Source of the DNA: Dyella sp. 2HG41-7
Lineage (GTDB): Bacteria > Pseudomonadota > Gammaproteobacteria > Xanthomonadales > Rhodanobacteraceae
NCBI RefSeq assembly: GCF_021390675.1
Contig: NZ_JAJEJV010000004.1
Coordinates: 2,480,001 to 2,544,000, forward strand
Reading direction: 5' to 3'
Length of the DNA stretch: 64,000 nucleotides
Positions 53,410 through 62,079 of this stretch are shown one piece after another. A model generated the notes under the pieces. The model did no database searches. It was not told where the DNA came from and saw only the letters and a program-made list of their open reading frames with translations. The stretch's first letter is position 1; the number at the start of each line of letters is the position of its first letter. A program made the position numbers and the translations under genes.

Positions 53410-54189
53410 TTACGTCGACTGATTGAAAACCACCCCTGCCAACTTGCTCGCATCGAAATTGGCGACAGCCTGATTGACGGCGGCCGGCGTATCGCGCCCA
53501 TAGCCCACGACGACAACCACGAAGTCGGCAACATCCGACAGAATGCGTGCGTCCGGCGACCCCTTGATGGCCGGACCATCCAGAAACAAATAGCGATCGG
53601 TGTAGCGGCAGCGCAGCGAATCGAGCATCGCGCGCATGCGGAACGAAGAGAAATATTCGCCGCCGTTTTCGCGCGACGTGCCGGCCGGAACCAGGCGAAG
53701 GCGCGGAATGCCGGTCTGATAAATAATCGATTTGAGTCCGCGAATGGGATGCTCGAGATAATCGATCAAGCCGCCCTTCGCAGGATCTACGCTCAGCGCC
53801 TTGTGCTGATTCGGATAACGCAAATTGCAATCGATCAGCAAACTCGTTTTCGCTTCATCAAACGCGAATGCCGCTGCCAAATTACGTGCCACGAAACTGC
53901 CGCCCGAATGCGGACTGACCGATACCACCAGGGTGATGAAATTTTGCGTGCCCGCCAGCTCCAGCAAGCGCGTGCGAATCTCGCGAAACGCATCGGACTG
54001 GCGACGCACCGAGTCTTCGCGATGGATCAAACGTCGCTGTTCCAGCTGCGCCGGCGCCAGCGCGCGGCCGCCTTCCGTCATCAACGCAATCGAATGACCG
54101 GCCGAAGACGGATCTTCGGCATGGCGCGCAGCGGCCTCGAGCATCTCGTCGCGGCGGTGGGTAAAAATACTTTCGTCCTTGGCGCTCAT
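53410..54189 (-). CDS. BY-kinase-like ATPase with altered Walker A
   Basis: A 259-residue cytosolic protein of the CpsD/CapB tyrosine kinase family, resembling TIGR03018. FREIRTRLLELAG leads to the P-loop position, which reads SPHSGGS (92-98) where functional kinases have SxxPGEGKS, so the phosphate-binding lysine is missing. Walker A-prime (LLIDCNLRYP, 117-126) and Walker B (YLFLDGPA, 200-207) remain, and the final FDASKLAGVVFNQ matches the family. There is no C-terminal tyrosine cluster. It may be a pseudokinase that modulates the Wzz-like partner encoded just upstream. ATG 54189 is preferred; a TTG at 54195 would overlap that gene. Confidence 0.83.
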   Translation of the reverse strand: MSAKDESIFTHRRDEMLEAAARHAEDPSSAGHSIALMTEGGRALAPAQLEQRRLIHREDSVRRQSDAFREIRTRLLELAGTQNFITLVVSVSPHSGGSFVARNLAAAFAFDEAKTSLLIDCNLRYPNQHKALSVDPAKGGLIDYLEHPIRGLKSIIYQTGIPRLRLVPAGTSRENGGEYFSSFRMRAMLDSLRCRYTDRYLFLDGPAIKGSPDARILSDVADFVVVVVGYGRDTPAAVNQAVANFDASKLAGVVFNQST

Positions 54190-54191
54190 AC

Positions 54192-55736
54192 TCAACCCTT
54201 GTGCCGGATCCAGAACAGAATCAGGTAAAACGCGGCGACGCCGACGACGATCAAGATCAACGTCGCGTTATGCAGACGGTCGCGTCGACGATCGCGCGGG
54301 GTTGGATAGAACGGAACCGTCGCCAGCACGCCCGAACCGATCGCGCGCTCCAACTGGGCGAGTGAACGCACCCGCGGATCGAAGCGAACCAACGCGAACA
54401 ACAATCCGAACGGGATGGCGAGCGACAACACCAAACCCGCCGCGCCGAAATGGATAAAACGCAAGCCAGACGGCACCAGCGGCATCACTGCAGGATTTTG
54501 TACGAAGAACGCCAGGCCGCGTTGCTCGGCGTCGAGATTCATCGACACGCGCGCGTTTTCGCGACGCTTCAACAGATCTTGGTAGACATCGCGATTGACG
54601 TCGTAGTCGCGCGTCAGCTCGGCGGTGACGTTTTCCGAATTGGAAATGCGTTTGCTGCGATCGAGCTCAGTAGCCAGCATCGACTCGCTGGCGCCGATGC
54701 GCGCCTGAGCTGCTGCGGCATCGCCTTCGGTGGCGGCCAGCTGAATCTTCAGCTGCTGATACAGCGGATTCATTTGCACCGTGCTATCCAACGGGATCGG
54801 CGTACCGGCCGCTTGCGCCGCCTGTTTGCGCTGATCGGACAAGGCCATTTGCTGGCGCAAATCCTGTATCTGGTGACGGATGCGAATCACATCCGGATAT
54901 TGATCGGTGTAGGTGAGCAGCAACTTGTCGAGCTGACTCTGCAGATCGGCTAGCTGAGTGTCGTAGATACCCTGCGTGGTGTGCACCGCATTGACCTCCG
55001 ATTCACCCGACAGCTGCGCCTGCAACGCGGCGGCCTGCGAGCGCTTTTCGGTCAACTCCAATTGCGTATTTTCGATTTGCGTGCGCAACTGGCTGATGCG
55101 CGAATTGGTGTCGGCATCGCTGCCCGGCCGCGCGTCCGCATTGGATTCCCGATACGTTTTGAGTTTGTCTTCGGCGTCCGTCAATTTGTGGCGGTAGGTT
55201 TCCACCTGGCTGTTGATGAACTCGTAGGCGTCGCGGCTTTCGCGCTGTTTCGAAGCGAGGCTTTCGCTGATGAATAGACGCCCAAACTCCTGCGTCACCA
55301 CGAACGCGCGCCGCGGGTCGGAATCGGAATAACTGATCGTGATCAGATTGCCGTGCGAGGTCTGCACCTTGGTGCGAGAGCGAATGCCCTCGATGATCTG
55401 ATCCTGTTGAATCGGCGTGGGATGCGCCGCCATCCAACCGCCTGTCACCAGGATCTGATCGAGCACCTTGCGGCTGAAAATCACGTTGTTCGCGATGCCG
55501 GCGCGATTGGCGTTGGCGGTCGCGGAAGCCGCGCCTTCCATCAGCGGCGTGATGATGCTGCTTTCCTGCGCCAGGATGGTGATGGACGCTTCGTATTTCT
55601 TCGGCCAGAACATGCCGACCACCAAAGCGGCGACGGCAATCACGGCAAAAGCGATGCCCAAGGCCATGCGTCGCCGACGCGCCTCGGTCACCAACGCAGG
55701 CAGCATGCCGCCTAGAGGTGCAAGTTCTCCAACCAT
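54192..55736 (-). CDS. Wzz-type chain-length determinant (TIGR03007-like)
   Basis: A 514-residue polysaccharide co-polymerase. One transmembrane helix near residues 27-45 (ALGIAFAVIAVAALVVGMF) and a second pair near the C-terminus (IHFGAAGLVLSLAIPFGLLF, then LILIVVGVAAFYLILFW) flank a large periplasmic part. That part has long heptad-rich coiled coils (about 160-250 and 280-400) and the closing PAVMPLVPSGLRFIHFG, the Pro/Gly-rich motif of the family. It controls polymer length and couples to the BY-kinase-like protein. It follows the Wza-like gene after 61 bases. Confidence 0.9.
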   Translation of the reverse strand: MVGELAPLGGMLPALVTEARRRRMALGIAFAVIAVAALVVGMFWPKKYEASITILAQESSIITPLMEGAASATANANRAGIANNVIFSRKVLDQILVTGGWMAAHPTPIQQDQIIEGIRSRTKVQTSHGNLITISYSDSDPRRAFVVTQEFGRLFISESLASKQRESRDAYEFINSQVETYRHKLTDAEDKLKTYRESNADARPGSDADTNSRISQLRTQIENTQLELTEKRSQAAALQAQLSGESEVNAVHTTQGIYDTQLADLQSQLDKLLLTYTDQYPDVIRIRHQIQDLRQQMALSDQRKQAAQAAGTPIPLDSTVQMNPLYQQLKIQLAATEGDAAAAQARIGASESMLATELDRSKRISNSENVTAELTRDYDVNRDVYQDLLKRRENARVSMNLDAEQRGLAFFVQNPAVMPLVPSGLRFIHFGAAGLVLSLAIPFGLLFALVRFDPRVRSLAQLERAIGSGVLATVPFYPTPRDRRRDRLHNATLILIVVGVAAFYLILFWIRHKG

Positions 55737-55797
55737 GACATCCCTACCCCCTTACTCGTCCCTAATATCCAACGTTCCAAAAACACTGAGCGCGCGA

Positions 55798-56421
55798 TCA
55801 GAACGCGCGTTGCGGCACCGTAATCACATCGCCCGGTTGCACCGGATAGTTGTTAGCGAGATCGCCTTGCTGCAGGATTTTTTCCAGATGCACGGAATAG
55901 GAAACCGGGCTCCCGGCCTCGCCTTTGCGATACAGCTCGGTACGGTCGGGCGCGGCAAATTCGGTAATGCCGCCGGCGGCCAACACCGCATCGAGCACGG
56001 TCATGCCTTGGCGATATGGAATCGAAATCGGCGTGCGCACCGCACCGGTGACTCGCACCCGCGACAGGTATTCGTTGCTGCGCAACGCAATAAGAATGAC
56101 CGCCACTTGCGGGTCGCGCACATACGACTGCAGCCGGTCCTTGATCTCGGCGGAAACCTCGTCCGAGGTCTTGCCGCCGGCCACGACATCGCCAATCAGG
56201 GGCACCGTGATCTTGCCGTCCGGGCGGACCGGAACGCTCACGCTAAGGTCCGGATTGTGCCAAACCGTGATTTGTAACTGATCGTCCACACCGATGTGGT
56301 ACGTGGTTACAGCCTGCACGTCCGGGTTGAGCTTAGGGGGGTCGCCAGACCCGCCCGTCGTCGCGCAGGCGGCGAGCAGTAAAGGTAGGAACAGCGAAAA
56401 ACAACGACTGAGGCTCTTCAT
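55798..56421 (-). CDS. Wza-type polysaccharide export lipoprotein (TIGR03027-like)
   Basis: A 207-residue lipoprotein. The signal peptide ends with the lipobox LLAAC (Cys about residue 19). The poly_export domain begins YHIGVDDQLQITVWHNPDLS and continues VPVRPDGKITVPLIGDV, typical of Wza/KpsD; a SLBB-like domain follows (RVRVTGAVRTPISIPYRQG to QPGDVITVPQ). It forms the outer-membrane export pore or its periplasmic collar. It is the first gene of the ten-gene reverse-strand operon 56421 to 45111. Confidence 0.92.
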   Translation of the reverse strand: MKSLSRCFSLFLPLLLAACATTGGSGDPPKLNPDVQAVTTYHIGVDDQLQITVWHNPDLSVSVPVRPDGKITVPLIGDVVAGGKTSDEVSAEIKDRLQSYVRDPQVAVILIALRSNEYLSRVRVTGAVRTPISIPYRQGMTVLDAVLAAGGITEFAAPDRTELYRKGEAGSPVSYSVHLEKILQQGDLANNYPVQPGDVITVPQRAF

Positions 56422-56446
56422 AGCTCTCTCGGCCGATGATCAAAAG

Positions 56447-56462
56447 TGTGATCCCTGTCTCA
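56447..56462. promoter_or_regulatory. Possible Clp/CRP-type site in the EPS export promoter region
   Basis: TGTGA, six bases, TCTCA, one mismatch from the TGTGA-N6-TCACA site used by Clp/CRP regulators. It lies about 26 bases upstream of the Wza-like gene start. A reverse-strand TATTAT (56464-56469) next to it could be the -10 box. Clp controls EPS genes in xanthomonads, which is the reason to note it. Confidence 0.3.
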
Positions 56463-56540
56463 TAATATGCTATTGACAAGTGACCAAAGCAATACACAGC
56501 CTTCACAAAAAGGTGACTTTATTTTTTCAAAGCTGTCGAT

Positions 56541-56556
56541 TTGGCACGCTTTTTGA
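56541..56556 (+). promoter_or_regulatory. Sigma-54 (RpoN) promoter candidate
   Basis: TTGGCACG, four bases, TTGA. This matches the TTGGCACG-N4-TTGC consensus except for A in place of C in the -12 element. It lies about 110 bases before the YdcF-like gene at 56665. Exosortase-type EPS systems are controlled by the RpoN-dependent PrsK/PrsR pair, so the site fits the locus. Confidence 0.5.
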
Positions 56557-56664
56557 GCTTTCCTTAGCCGGCTTCACCCCGCCGCCTGGGCATTCCCTGG
56601 CGACCACGCCGAATACACGAAAGCGGTGCATGGACGATTTGGAAGTTGAAGATCGAGGACGTCG

Positions 56665-57396
56665 ATGGATCTGTTTGAAAGCCTGGTCTATCCGATCAAT
56701 CAAGCGGCGATTCTTGCCGCCGTCGGTCTTTGCGTTTTATGGCGCCGACGCTACCGCGCCGCCTTCGCGATATTTGCGTTCGGCATTTGCTGGCTATGGT
56801 TGTGCGCCACGCCTGTCGTGGCCACACGCTTGCGCGATTCGCTGGAACGCAGCTATCCGCAACGCGACGCATCCACGTACGCCAAGGCTGATGCAATCGT
56901 GATTCTGGGTGGTGGCAACTTGCCGCGATACGACTTGGACTCGAATGCGGACGAAACATTTAGCCTGGCGACGCGAATCGGTTTCGGCTTGCAGTTGTTC
57001 CGCGACGCGCGCGCGGACATGGTGCTGCTTTCCGGCAGCGACCAGGCGTTGCGCATGGCGCGAAGGCTGCAATCGCAAGGCGTACCGGTCAACGCCATGC
57101 AGACCGAATGCGCCAGCACCAATACCCATGAAAACGCGGTACTTTCCGCCGCCCTGCTCAAGCAGGCGAAGCGGCCTCGCATCTTGTTGGTGACATCGGG
57201 TTTTCATATGCCGCGCGCGGCAGCCGCGTTCGCCAATCAGGGGCTCGACGTGATTCCCGCGCCCGCGTTCGACCCGGTTTATCCTTCTTGGCAAGCCCAT
57301 CCTTGGTGGCCGAAACGATCCGCTTTGCGATTGAGCGGTCGCTGCCTGCGCGAATATGCGGGAATGTGGTGGTATCGGCTACGCGGGTGGACCTGA
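56665..57396 (+). CDS. YdcF/DUF218 family membrane protein
   Basis: A 243-residue protein with two N-terminal hydrophobic helices (INQAAILAAVGLCVLW and AAFAIFAFGICWLWLCATP) and a periplasmic DUF218 domain. The motifs AIVILGGGN, MVLLSGSD, ECASTNTHENAVLSAALL and LLVTSGFHMPRAAAAF are those of the YdcF/ElyC/SanA family. ElyC acts in lipid carrier and envelope metabolism in Escherichia coli; the chemistry of the family is not settled. GAGGA precedes ATG 56665. It is divergent from the Wza-led operon, behind a sigma-54 promoter candidate. Confidence 0.9.
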   Translation: MDLFESLVYPINQAAILAAVGLCVLWRRRYRAAFAIFAFGICWLWLCATPVVATRLRDSLERSYPQRDASTYAKADAIVILGGGNLPRYDLDSNADETFSLATRIGFGLQLFRDARADMVLLSGSDQALRMARRLQSQGVPVNAMQTECASTNTHENAVLSAALLKQAKRPRILLVTSGFHMPRAAAAFANQGLDVIPAPAFDPVYPSWQAHPWWPKRSALRLSGRCLREYAGMWWYRLRGWT

Positions 57397-57405
57397 CCTA
57401 TCCAG

Positions 57406-58164
57406 TCAGCGCGGCTCACCGACAAACATCGCAACCACTCCCCGCACCGAGGGGTTTAGCGCCAGCGCAATCGTCGCGTCGTCTTGGTCCGTCGCCAGAT
57501 GCATTACACGCAACGGCATCGGCTGATCGAGCACCGGCTCGTTTTGCGCAAGATTTACATCAATGGTTTGCAGGTTGTCGCGTAAACCTTCACCGGTGGC
57601 TTTCAAGACCGCCTCCTTGCGTGTCCAGCAGCGCTTAAACAACGCCAATCGATGCTCCGTTGGCGCCTGCTCGATGTAGCGACGTTCGGTTGGATGCGTA
57701 ATAACCTCGATAAGGTCGCGATAGTTCTTCATCCGTACAAAGGTTTCGACATCGATTCCGACCGAATCATCGCGATGGACGATGCATGCGACCCAGCGCC
57801 CCGAGTGCGACACGTTGTATGCGTGCGCGTCGGGCAGAAAAGGCTTGCCACGCGCACCAACGGAGATCTCGCACGGCGTCGATATACCGCACGGGCGAAC
57901 GAAGTGATGAACAAGATTGCGCCCTAACACAAAGTTGTGGCGATCCCCAGGTTGGCGGTAACGCGCAGCGCGTTCGCGATCTTTATCAGTCAATATCTGA
58001 TCGTCGGCGAATGCTTCCATGCCATGCAAAATCGCCACGAAAGCATAGTCTCGCGCTAGTGCGTCGTCGCAGGCATCCCGCGCCTCCTGCCATAGCGCAG
58101 ACGGCGCTGCTCTAACGATATGAATCGGGCACGTTTCGCCGTACGTATTGGCCGGATCGTTCAT
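57406..58164 (-). CDS. Sfp-type 4'-phosphopantetheinyl transferase
   Basis: A 252-residue PPTase of the Sfp/Gsp class. GRNLVHHFV, GKPFLPDAHAYNVSHSG (the conserved FN-SHS region), the metal-binding SVGIDVE and FKRCWTRKEAVLKATGEGL are all present. It attaches the phosphopantetheine arm to carrier domains and should serve the four carriers of the two megasynthases at 21339-35103. ATG 58164 is used; the longer frame to 58311 overlaps the thioesterase gene. It is cotranscribed with the type II thioesterase 8 bases upstream. Confidence 0.93.
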   Translation of the reverse strand: MNDPANTYGETCPIHIVRAAPSALWQEARDACDDALARDYAFVAILHGMEAFADDQILTDKDRERAARYRQPGDRHNFVLGRNLVHHFVRPCGISTPCEISVGARGKPFLPDAHAYNVSHSGRWVACIVHRDDSVGIDVETFVRMKNYRDLIEVITHPTERRYIEQAPTEHRLALFKRCWTRKEAVLKATGEGLRDNLQTIDVNLAQNEPVLDQPMPLRVMHLATDQDDATIALALNPSVRGVVAMFVGEPR

Positions 58165-58172
58165 GGGCGCGC

Positions 58173-58961
58173 CTAACCCATTCCAGGCATAACGCAATCG
58201 TTCCAGCGCGCCAGCACATGGCCGATCAACGCCGAGCGCTGCGTGTTGAGATAAAAGTGATCGCCGACAAAGCTGTGACATGTGAAACCCGGCGTCGACC
58301 ATCGCTCCCATTCCTTCATCAATTCCGGCGGGATATGCGGATCGCTTAAGCCGGCATACGCCGTGATCGGAAATCGAAGCTCGCTGTTTTCAGGCGCTGC
58401 GTAAGTGTCGATGACATTGAAGTCTGCACGCAGCACCGCAAGCACCATGTCCAAATATTCGGGATATTCGAGCAATTCTTTCGGCGTGCCGCCGAAACCT
58501 TCCAGCGCGCGCAACAACTCGGCATCGCTCAATGTCGCACGCGACCGTTCCTTTAAACACAACTGCGGCGCAAGGCACGCCGAAACGAAGAGACGTGCCG
58601 GCTCAGGAAGACCGCGACTGCGCAACTGCGAGGCCACTTCAAAACCGATCACCGCGCCAAGACTGTGACCGAAAAAAGCAAATGGCAGATCCAGCGGCAT
58701 AACCTCCACCAGCATCGCGGCCAACTCGTCCATGCGATCGAGCGGCGCTTCCGCAAAGCGCGTTTCCCGACCCGGCAAGACAACCGCCCACACTTCCGTC
58801 GTCAACGTGATATGCCGATGCCAATCCGCGAATAACGACGGACTGCCACCAGCGTGGTGAAAACAAATCAGGCGGCGGCGTGCGCCGGAGTTCGCGCCGA
58901 AACGCCGAAACCATCGGCCTGTATCTGCCGCACTTGCCCGCCTATTCACCGTCACGGTCAA
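58173..58961 (-). CDS. Type II (editing) thioesterase, GrsT-like
   Basis: A 262-residue alpha/beta hydrolase of the type II thioesterase family. RLICFHHAGGSPSLFADW, VVLPGRETRFAEAP, FAFFGHSLGAVIGFEVA (nucleophile elbow GHSLG) and FVGDHFYLNTQ (catalytic His) match GrsT/SrfAD enzymes that remove wrong or stalled acyl groups from carrier domains. Together with the adjacent PPTase it equips the hybrid synthase, although it lies about 23 kb away at the far end of the EPS genes. It does not resemble a chain-releasing type I domain, but release in trans cannot be excluded. Confidence 0.92.
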   Translation of the reverse strand: MTVTVNRRASAADTGRWFRRFGANSGARRRLICFHHAGGSPSLFADWHRHITLTTEVWAVVLPGRETRFAEAPLDRMDELAAMLVEVMPLDLPFAFFGHSLGAVIGFEVASQLRSRGLPEPARLFVSACLAPQLCLKERSRATLSDAELLRALEGFGGTPKELLEYPEYLDMVLAVLRADFNVIDTYAAPENSELRFPITAYAGLSDPHIPPELMKEWERWSTPGFTCHSFVGDHFYLNTQRSALIGHVLARWNDCVMPGMG

Positions 58962-59025
58962 AGTCGCCCTGTTCCCGCCTCACCGAGGCTACGCGCGCAT
59001 CTTAATCCCCAGTCGGCATTGCGCG

Positions 59026-60756
59026 TTAAGGCATTGCGTTGCTGACGACGTCGTGAGCGCTGCCATGCTCTCGCAAGATTTTCAGCACATGCTCAATCGC
59101 CTCCGGCCGATCCGGCACTTTGTGATCGGAGCGAACGATCAACGTGGTCGTGGAGCCTGGAAACAGTGCGCTGCTCAATGGCACATAGCCATCGCCGGGC
59201 GGCTTTACGCCTGGAAGCACACCGGCAATGGTGTCGTAGCGGATGCCGGGTGCCGGCATCAACTTTTCATCCGCCAACGTGACGGGCTCCTCGGGCCGCA
59301 AACTGGTAATGCTGGTGATATGACCGGTCCGGAAAATCGCTTCTAGCGCCGGCTGAATAGCTTTCGGATTATCGGCGACGATGCGCATCAGCCCCGTCAT
59401 TTCTTCGATATGTCGCCAGGCTAACAACCCAACCAAACGTCCCAGCAAACCCTCTGCCGAAGGACTCCCGCGTTGCGGCGCGGCCATAAAGATAATTTCG
59501 TCGACGCCTGGATACGGCTTGAACTGAAAGACATTCTTGAGCGTCGCCAGATCTCTGGCATTCGCGTGCAGGCTTTCGAACGGCGCGGAAAACGCCGCAT
59601 TCCACACCTCCGGCGTACTCTGCGCGCACAACAATCGTGCGATCACGCCGCCCATGCTGTGCCCGATCAATACGACACCCTGTCGCGCTGGCGCGTGGCC
59701 GTCCGGATCGACCACGCTCCACGCGTTATCGATGTAATGCTGAACGCGATAGCGCTCCACCAGCAACGGCGCATTGCTTTGATACACGATATGCCATATC
59801 TGATAGCGCCGATGAAGTTCGGGATCGCCCATGATCGCGTTGCTCAATCGCGCCCAGATCAGCGGACTCCCAGCGACGCCGTGGATCATGATGATGGGCG
59901 TTTTGTTCGGATCATAATCGTCTAGCAGAAACAATCCCGATCGCTTCCCAACCTCCGCACCGCCGATCATGCCCCACCACGCCAGTCGCTTCAGGGCTGT
60001 TCGCTCCAGCAATTGGGCGAATGGCGCCGACATGTCCTCGGCTAGCGCATAGCTATTGTTTCCAGTCACGTGATCGGGCTGCAGCACGGGATTTTGCAGC
60101 ACCAGAATCGGCACGTTGTCATGAGCATCGCCACCCGACGGCGCTTCCAGCCACATCGTCTCCGGTCGAAACACGCCTTCCGGCGGATAAAGTCGGCAGA
60201 TAGGGCGATCGGTGCACGGCAACGCGAACGCCACGATCGGCACGCCAAAACCCGGATGCTGATGACGAGCGCCATCCAAGGCGTCCATCTGCACTTGGTC
60301 GGCCGGTTCGATATAGAAGCTTTTGCCAAGGCTTTCGGGCATGCCCCGTAATTCGACGCGCACGGCGATATTGTCGACCGACACCTGCCCCATCGATACC
60401 CTGATCGGACCGCCCTGCGCCACGAGATCGAAAAACGCGCGACTGCATTGCGTCGCAAGCAAACCTGCCGCCGTGTTCGTCGCAGCCTCGCTCGCGGCCA
60501 TGGCCTGATGCGCGAGCGTTGCGCAATGCAGCCACGCCTCCGCTTGAATCCGAGTCGATTGCCCTCGAATCGCATCCGTTTGCCATTGCTGCGCTTTATC
60601 GATAAGCGCCTGTGCGGAAACGCTGGATGCCCGTTCTCCGCCGCTCGATGCGCACCCCAACAGGCACGCCGCCAAAATCATCCAGACAACGCACGCCAGC
60701 CTGCGCAGGACGGATTGCCGGTAAACCAAGCGGCATCGATTCATACGAATCGTCAT
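59026..60756 (-). CDS. Lipoprotein with alpha/beta hydrolase (lipase-like) domain
   Basis: A 576-residue predicted lipoprotein with the lipobox CLLGC near residue 35. The N-terminal 230 residues have no recognised family. From about residue 285 a serine hydrolase fold follows: PIIMIHGVAGSPLIWARL (oxyanion region) and GVVLIGHSMGGVIARLL (nucleophile elbow), then DEIIFMAAPQRGSP, with a histidine in VRSDHKVPDRP. It resembles PGAP1/lecithin:cholesterol acyltransferase-like lipases of the envelope. AAAGGA supports ATG 60756. The link to the EPS or megasynthase genes is only positional. Confidence 0.85.
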   Translation of the reverse strand: MTIRMNRCRLVYRQSVLRRLACVVWMILAACLLGCASSGGERASSVSAQALIDKAQQWQTDAIRGQSTRIQAEAWLHCATLAHQAMAASEAATNTAAGLLATQCSRAFFDLVAQGGPIRVSMGQVSVDNIAVRVELRGMPESLGKSFYIEPADQVQMDALDGARHQHPGFGVPIVAFALPCTDRPICRLYPPEGVFRPETMWLEAPSGGDAHDNVPILVLQNPVLQPDHVTGNNSYALAEDMSAPFAQLLERTALKRLAWWGMIGGAEVGKRSGLFLLDDYDPNKTPIIMIHGVAGSPLIWARLSNAIMGDPELHRRYQIWHIVYQSNAPLLVERYRVQHYIDNAWSVVDPDGHAPARQGVVLIGHSMGGVIARLLCAQSTPEVWNAAFSAPFESLHANARDLATLKNVFQFKPYPGVDEIIFMAAPQRGSPSAEGLLGRLVGLLAWRHIEEMTGLMRIVADNPKAIQPALEAIFRTGHITSITSLRPEEPVTLADEKLMPAPGIRYDTIAGVLPGVKPPGDGYVPLSSALFPGSTTTLIVRSDHKVPDRPEAIEHVLKILREHGSAHDVVSNAMP

Positions 60757-60777
60757 CGTCCTTTGCTAAAAACCGCG

Positions 60778-62079
60778 TTATCTTCGCGAGGCCACATCCG
60801 AAGCGCTCAACGTACCATTCTGGCCACCAAAATGACTAACGACGTAGTTTGAAAGCGCCGCAATCTCGGCATCCGAATAAGCACTGCCGAACGACGGCAT
60901 AAACACGCGTTGACTGCCAACCTGCAATTGCGAGCCATGAAGAATGATCTGCGTGGCATTGACGGCGTGCGGATCGCGCACGCCACGCGTACCCGCCAAC
61001 GTCGCGTAATCCGACTCCCGCCCTTGACCGCTGTCGAGATGGCAACCTGAACATGAACCTGCAAACAGTTGCTCGCCAAGACTTGCCTGCGCGCTTGCGT
61101 TCGGCTGATTTGCTTCCGATGGCGCGCCGGACGACACGGAAATGCCGTTGGATTGTGGTTTGACATCTCTCAAATACGTCACCAACGCCGTAACATCGGA
61201 TGGCGTCAGATATTGAAGACTGTTCTGCACGACCTCGCCCATCGGTCCGGAAGCGGTGCCGCGACCCGCGGCATGCCCTTTCGATAAATAATCGGCAAGC
61301 TGCTGATCGCTCCAATCGCCGATGCCGTGTTCTTTATCGGACGTGATGTTGTACGCCCTCCAGCCCTGCAATTCTTCGCCGGCAAACACCTCGCTCGAAC
61401 TCATGGCGAAAGCGACATTGCGAGGCGTATGACATTCGCCGCAATGACCTAGCGCGGTCGCGAGATACGCACCGCGATTCCAAGCCTCGGACTTGCCTTC
61501 TTCAGGCTGGAAGCGCTGCTTCTTGAGGAACAACGCGTTCCACATGCTGAGCGTCCAGCGTTGATTGAACGGGAACGACAGCTCGTTCTTGCGTGCGGGC
61601 GCTTGCACCGCCGGAAGACTGAAAAGATATGCCTTGATCGCCAGAATATCGTCGCGACTCAATGCCGAGTACGACGTATAGGGAAACGCCGGATATAAAG
61701 GATGACCGTCCTTGTCGACGCCTGCGTGCATGGCGCGAACGAAGTCGTCGTCACTCCAACTACCGATGCCGGTGTCCTTGTCCGCCGTGATATTGGGCGA
61801 ATAAATGGTGCCGAATGGCAAGGTAAAGGCTAAGCCACCGGCAAATGGAGCGCCTCCCGGCGTCGTGTGGCACGCCACGCAATCCGCTGCGCGCGCGAGA
61901 TATTCGCCGCGAGCCACGACGCCCTTGTCCGCTAAATCGATCGGAGTCCCCGCCACTTTCGGTTGCGCTGCCTGCTCGTCGCCCGTGTGGGTAACGGTCA
62001 ACAGCGCGTACGCGCTGAAAAGAATCGCCACGACCACGACAACGCCAATAAGCCTGATTAGCAGGCGTCCTATTTTCAT
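60778..62079 (-). CDS. Three-haem cytochrome c subunit of a membrane dehydrogenase
   Basis: A 433-residue protein with an N-terminal membrane anchor (about residues 9-28) and three c-type haem motifs, CVACH, CGECH and CSGCH, one per domain. This is the arrangement of the cytochrome subunit of acetic-acid-bacteria-type alcohol and aldehyde dehydrogenases. It passes electrons from the molybdopterin subunit (encoded next) to the quinone pool. Its start overlaps the upstream gene's stop by 4 bases, so the two are made together. Confidence 0.93.
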   Translation of the reverse strand: MKIGRLLIRLIGVVVVVAILFSAYALLTVTHTGDEQAAQPKVAGTPIDLADKGVVARGEYLARAADCVACHTTPGGAPFAGGLAFTLPFGTIYSPNITADKDTGIGSWSDDDFVRAMHAGVDKDGHPLYPAFPYTSYSALSRDDILAIKAYLFSLPAVQAPARKNELSFPFNQRWTLSMWNALFLKKQRFQPEEGKSEAWNRGAYLATALGHCGECHTPRNVAFAMSSSEVFAGEELQGWRAYNITSDKEHGIGDWSDQQLADYLSKGHAAGRGTASGPMGEVVQNSLQYLTPSDVTALVTYLRDVKPQSNGISVSSGAPSEANQPNASAQASLGEQLFAGSCSGCHLDSGQGRESDYATLAGTRGVRDPHAVNATQIILHGSQLQVGSQRVFMPSFGSAYSDAEIAALSNYVVSHFGGQNGTLSASDVASRR

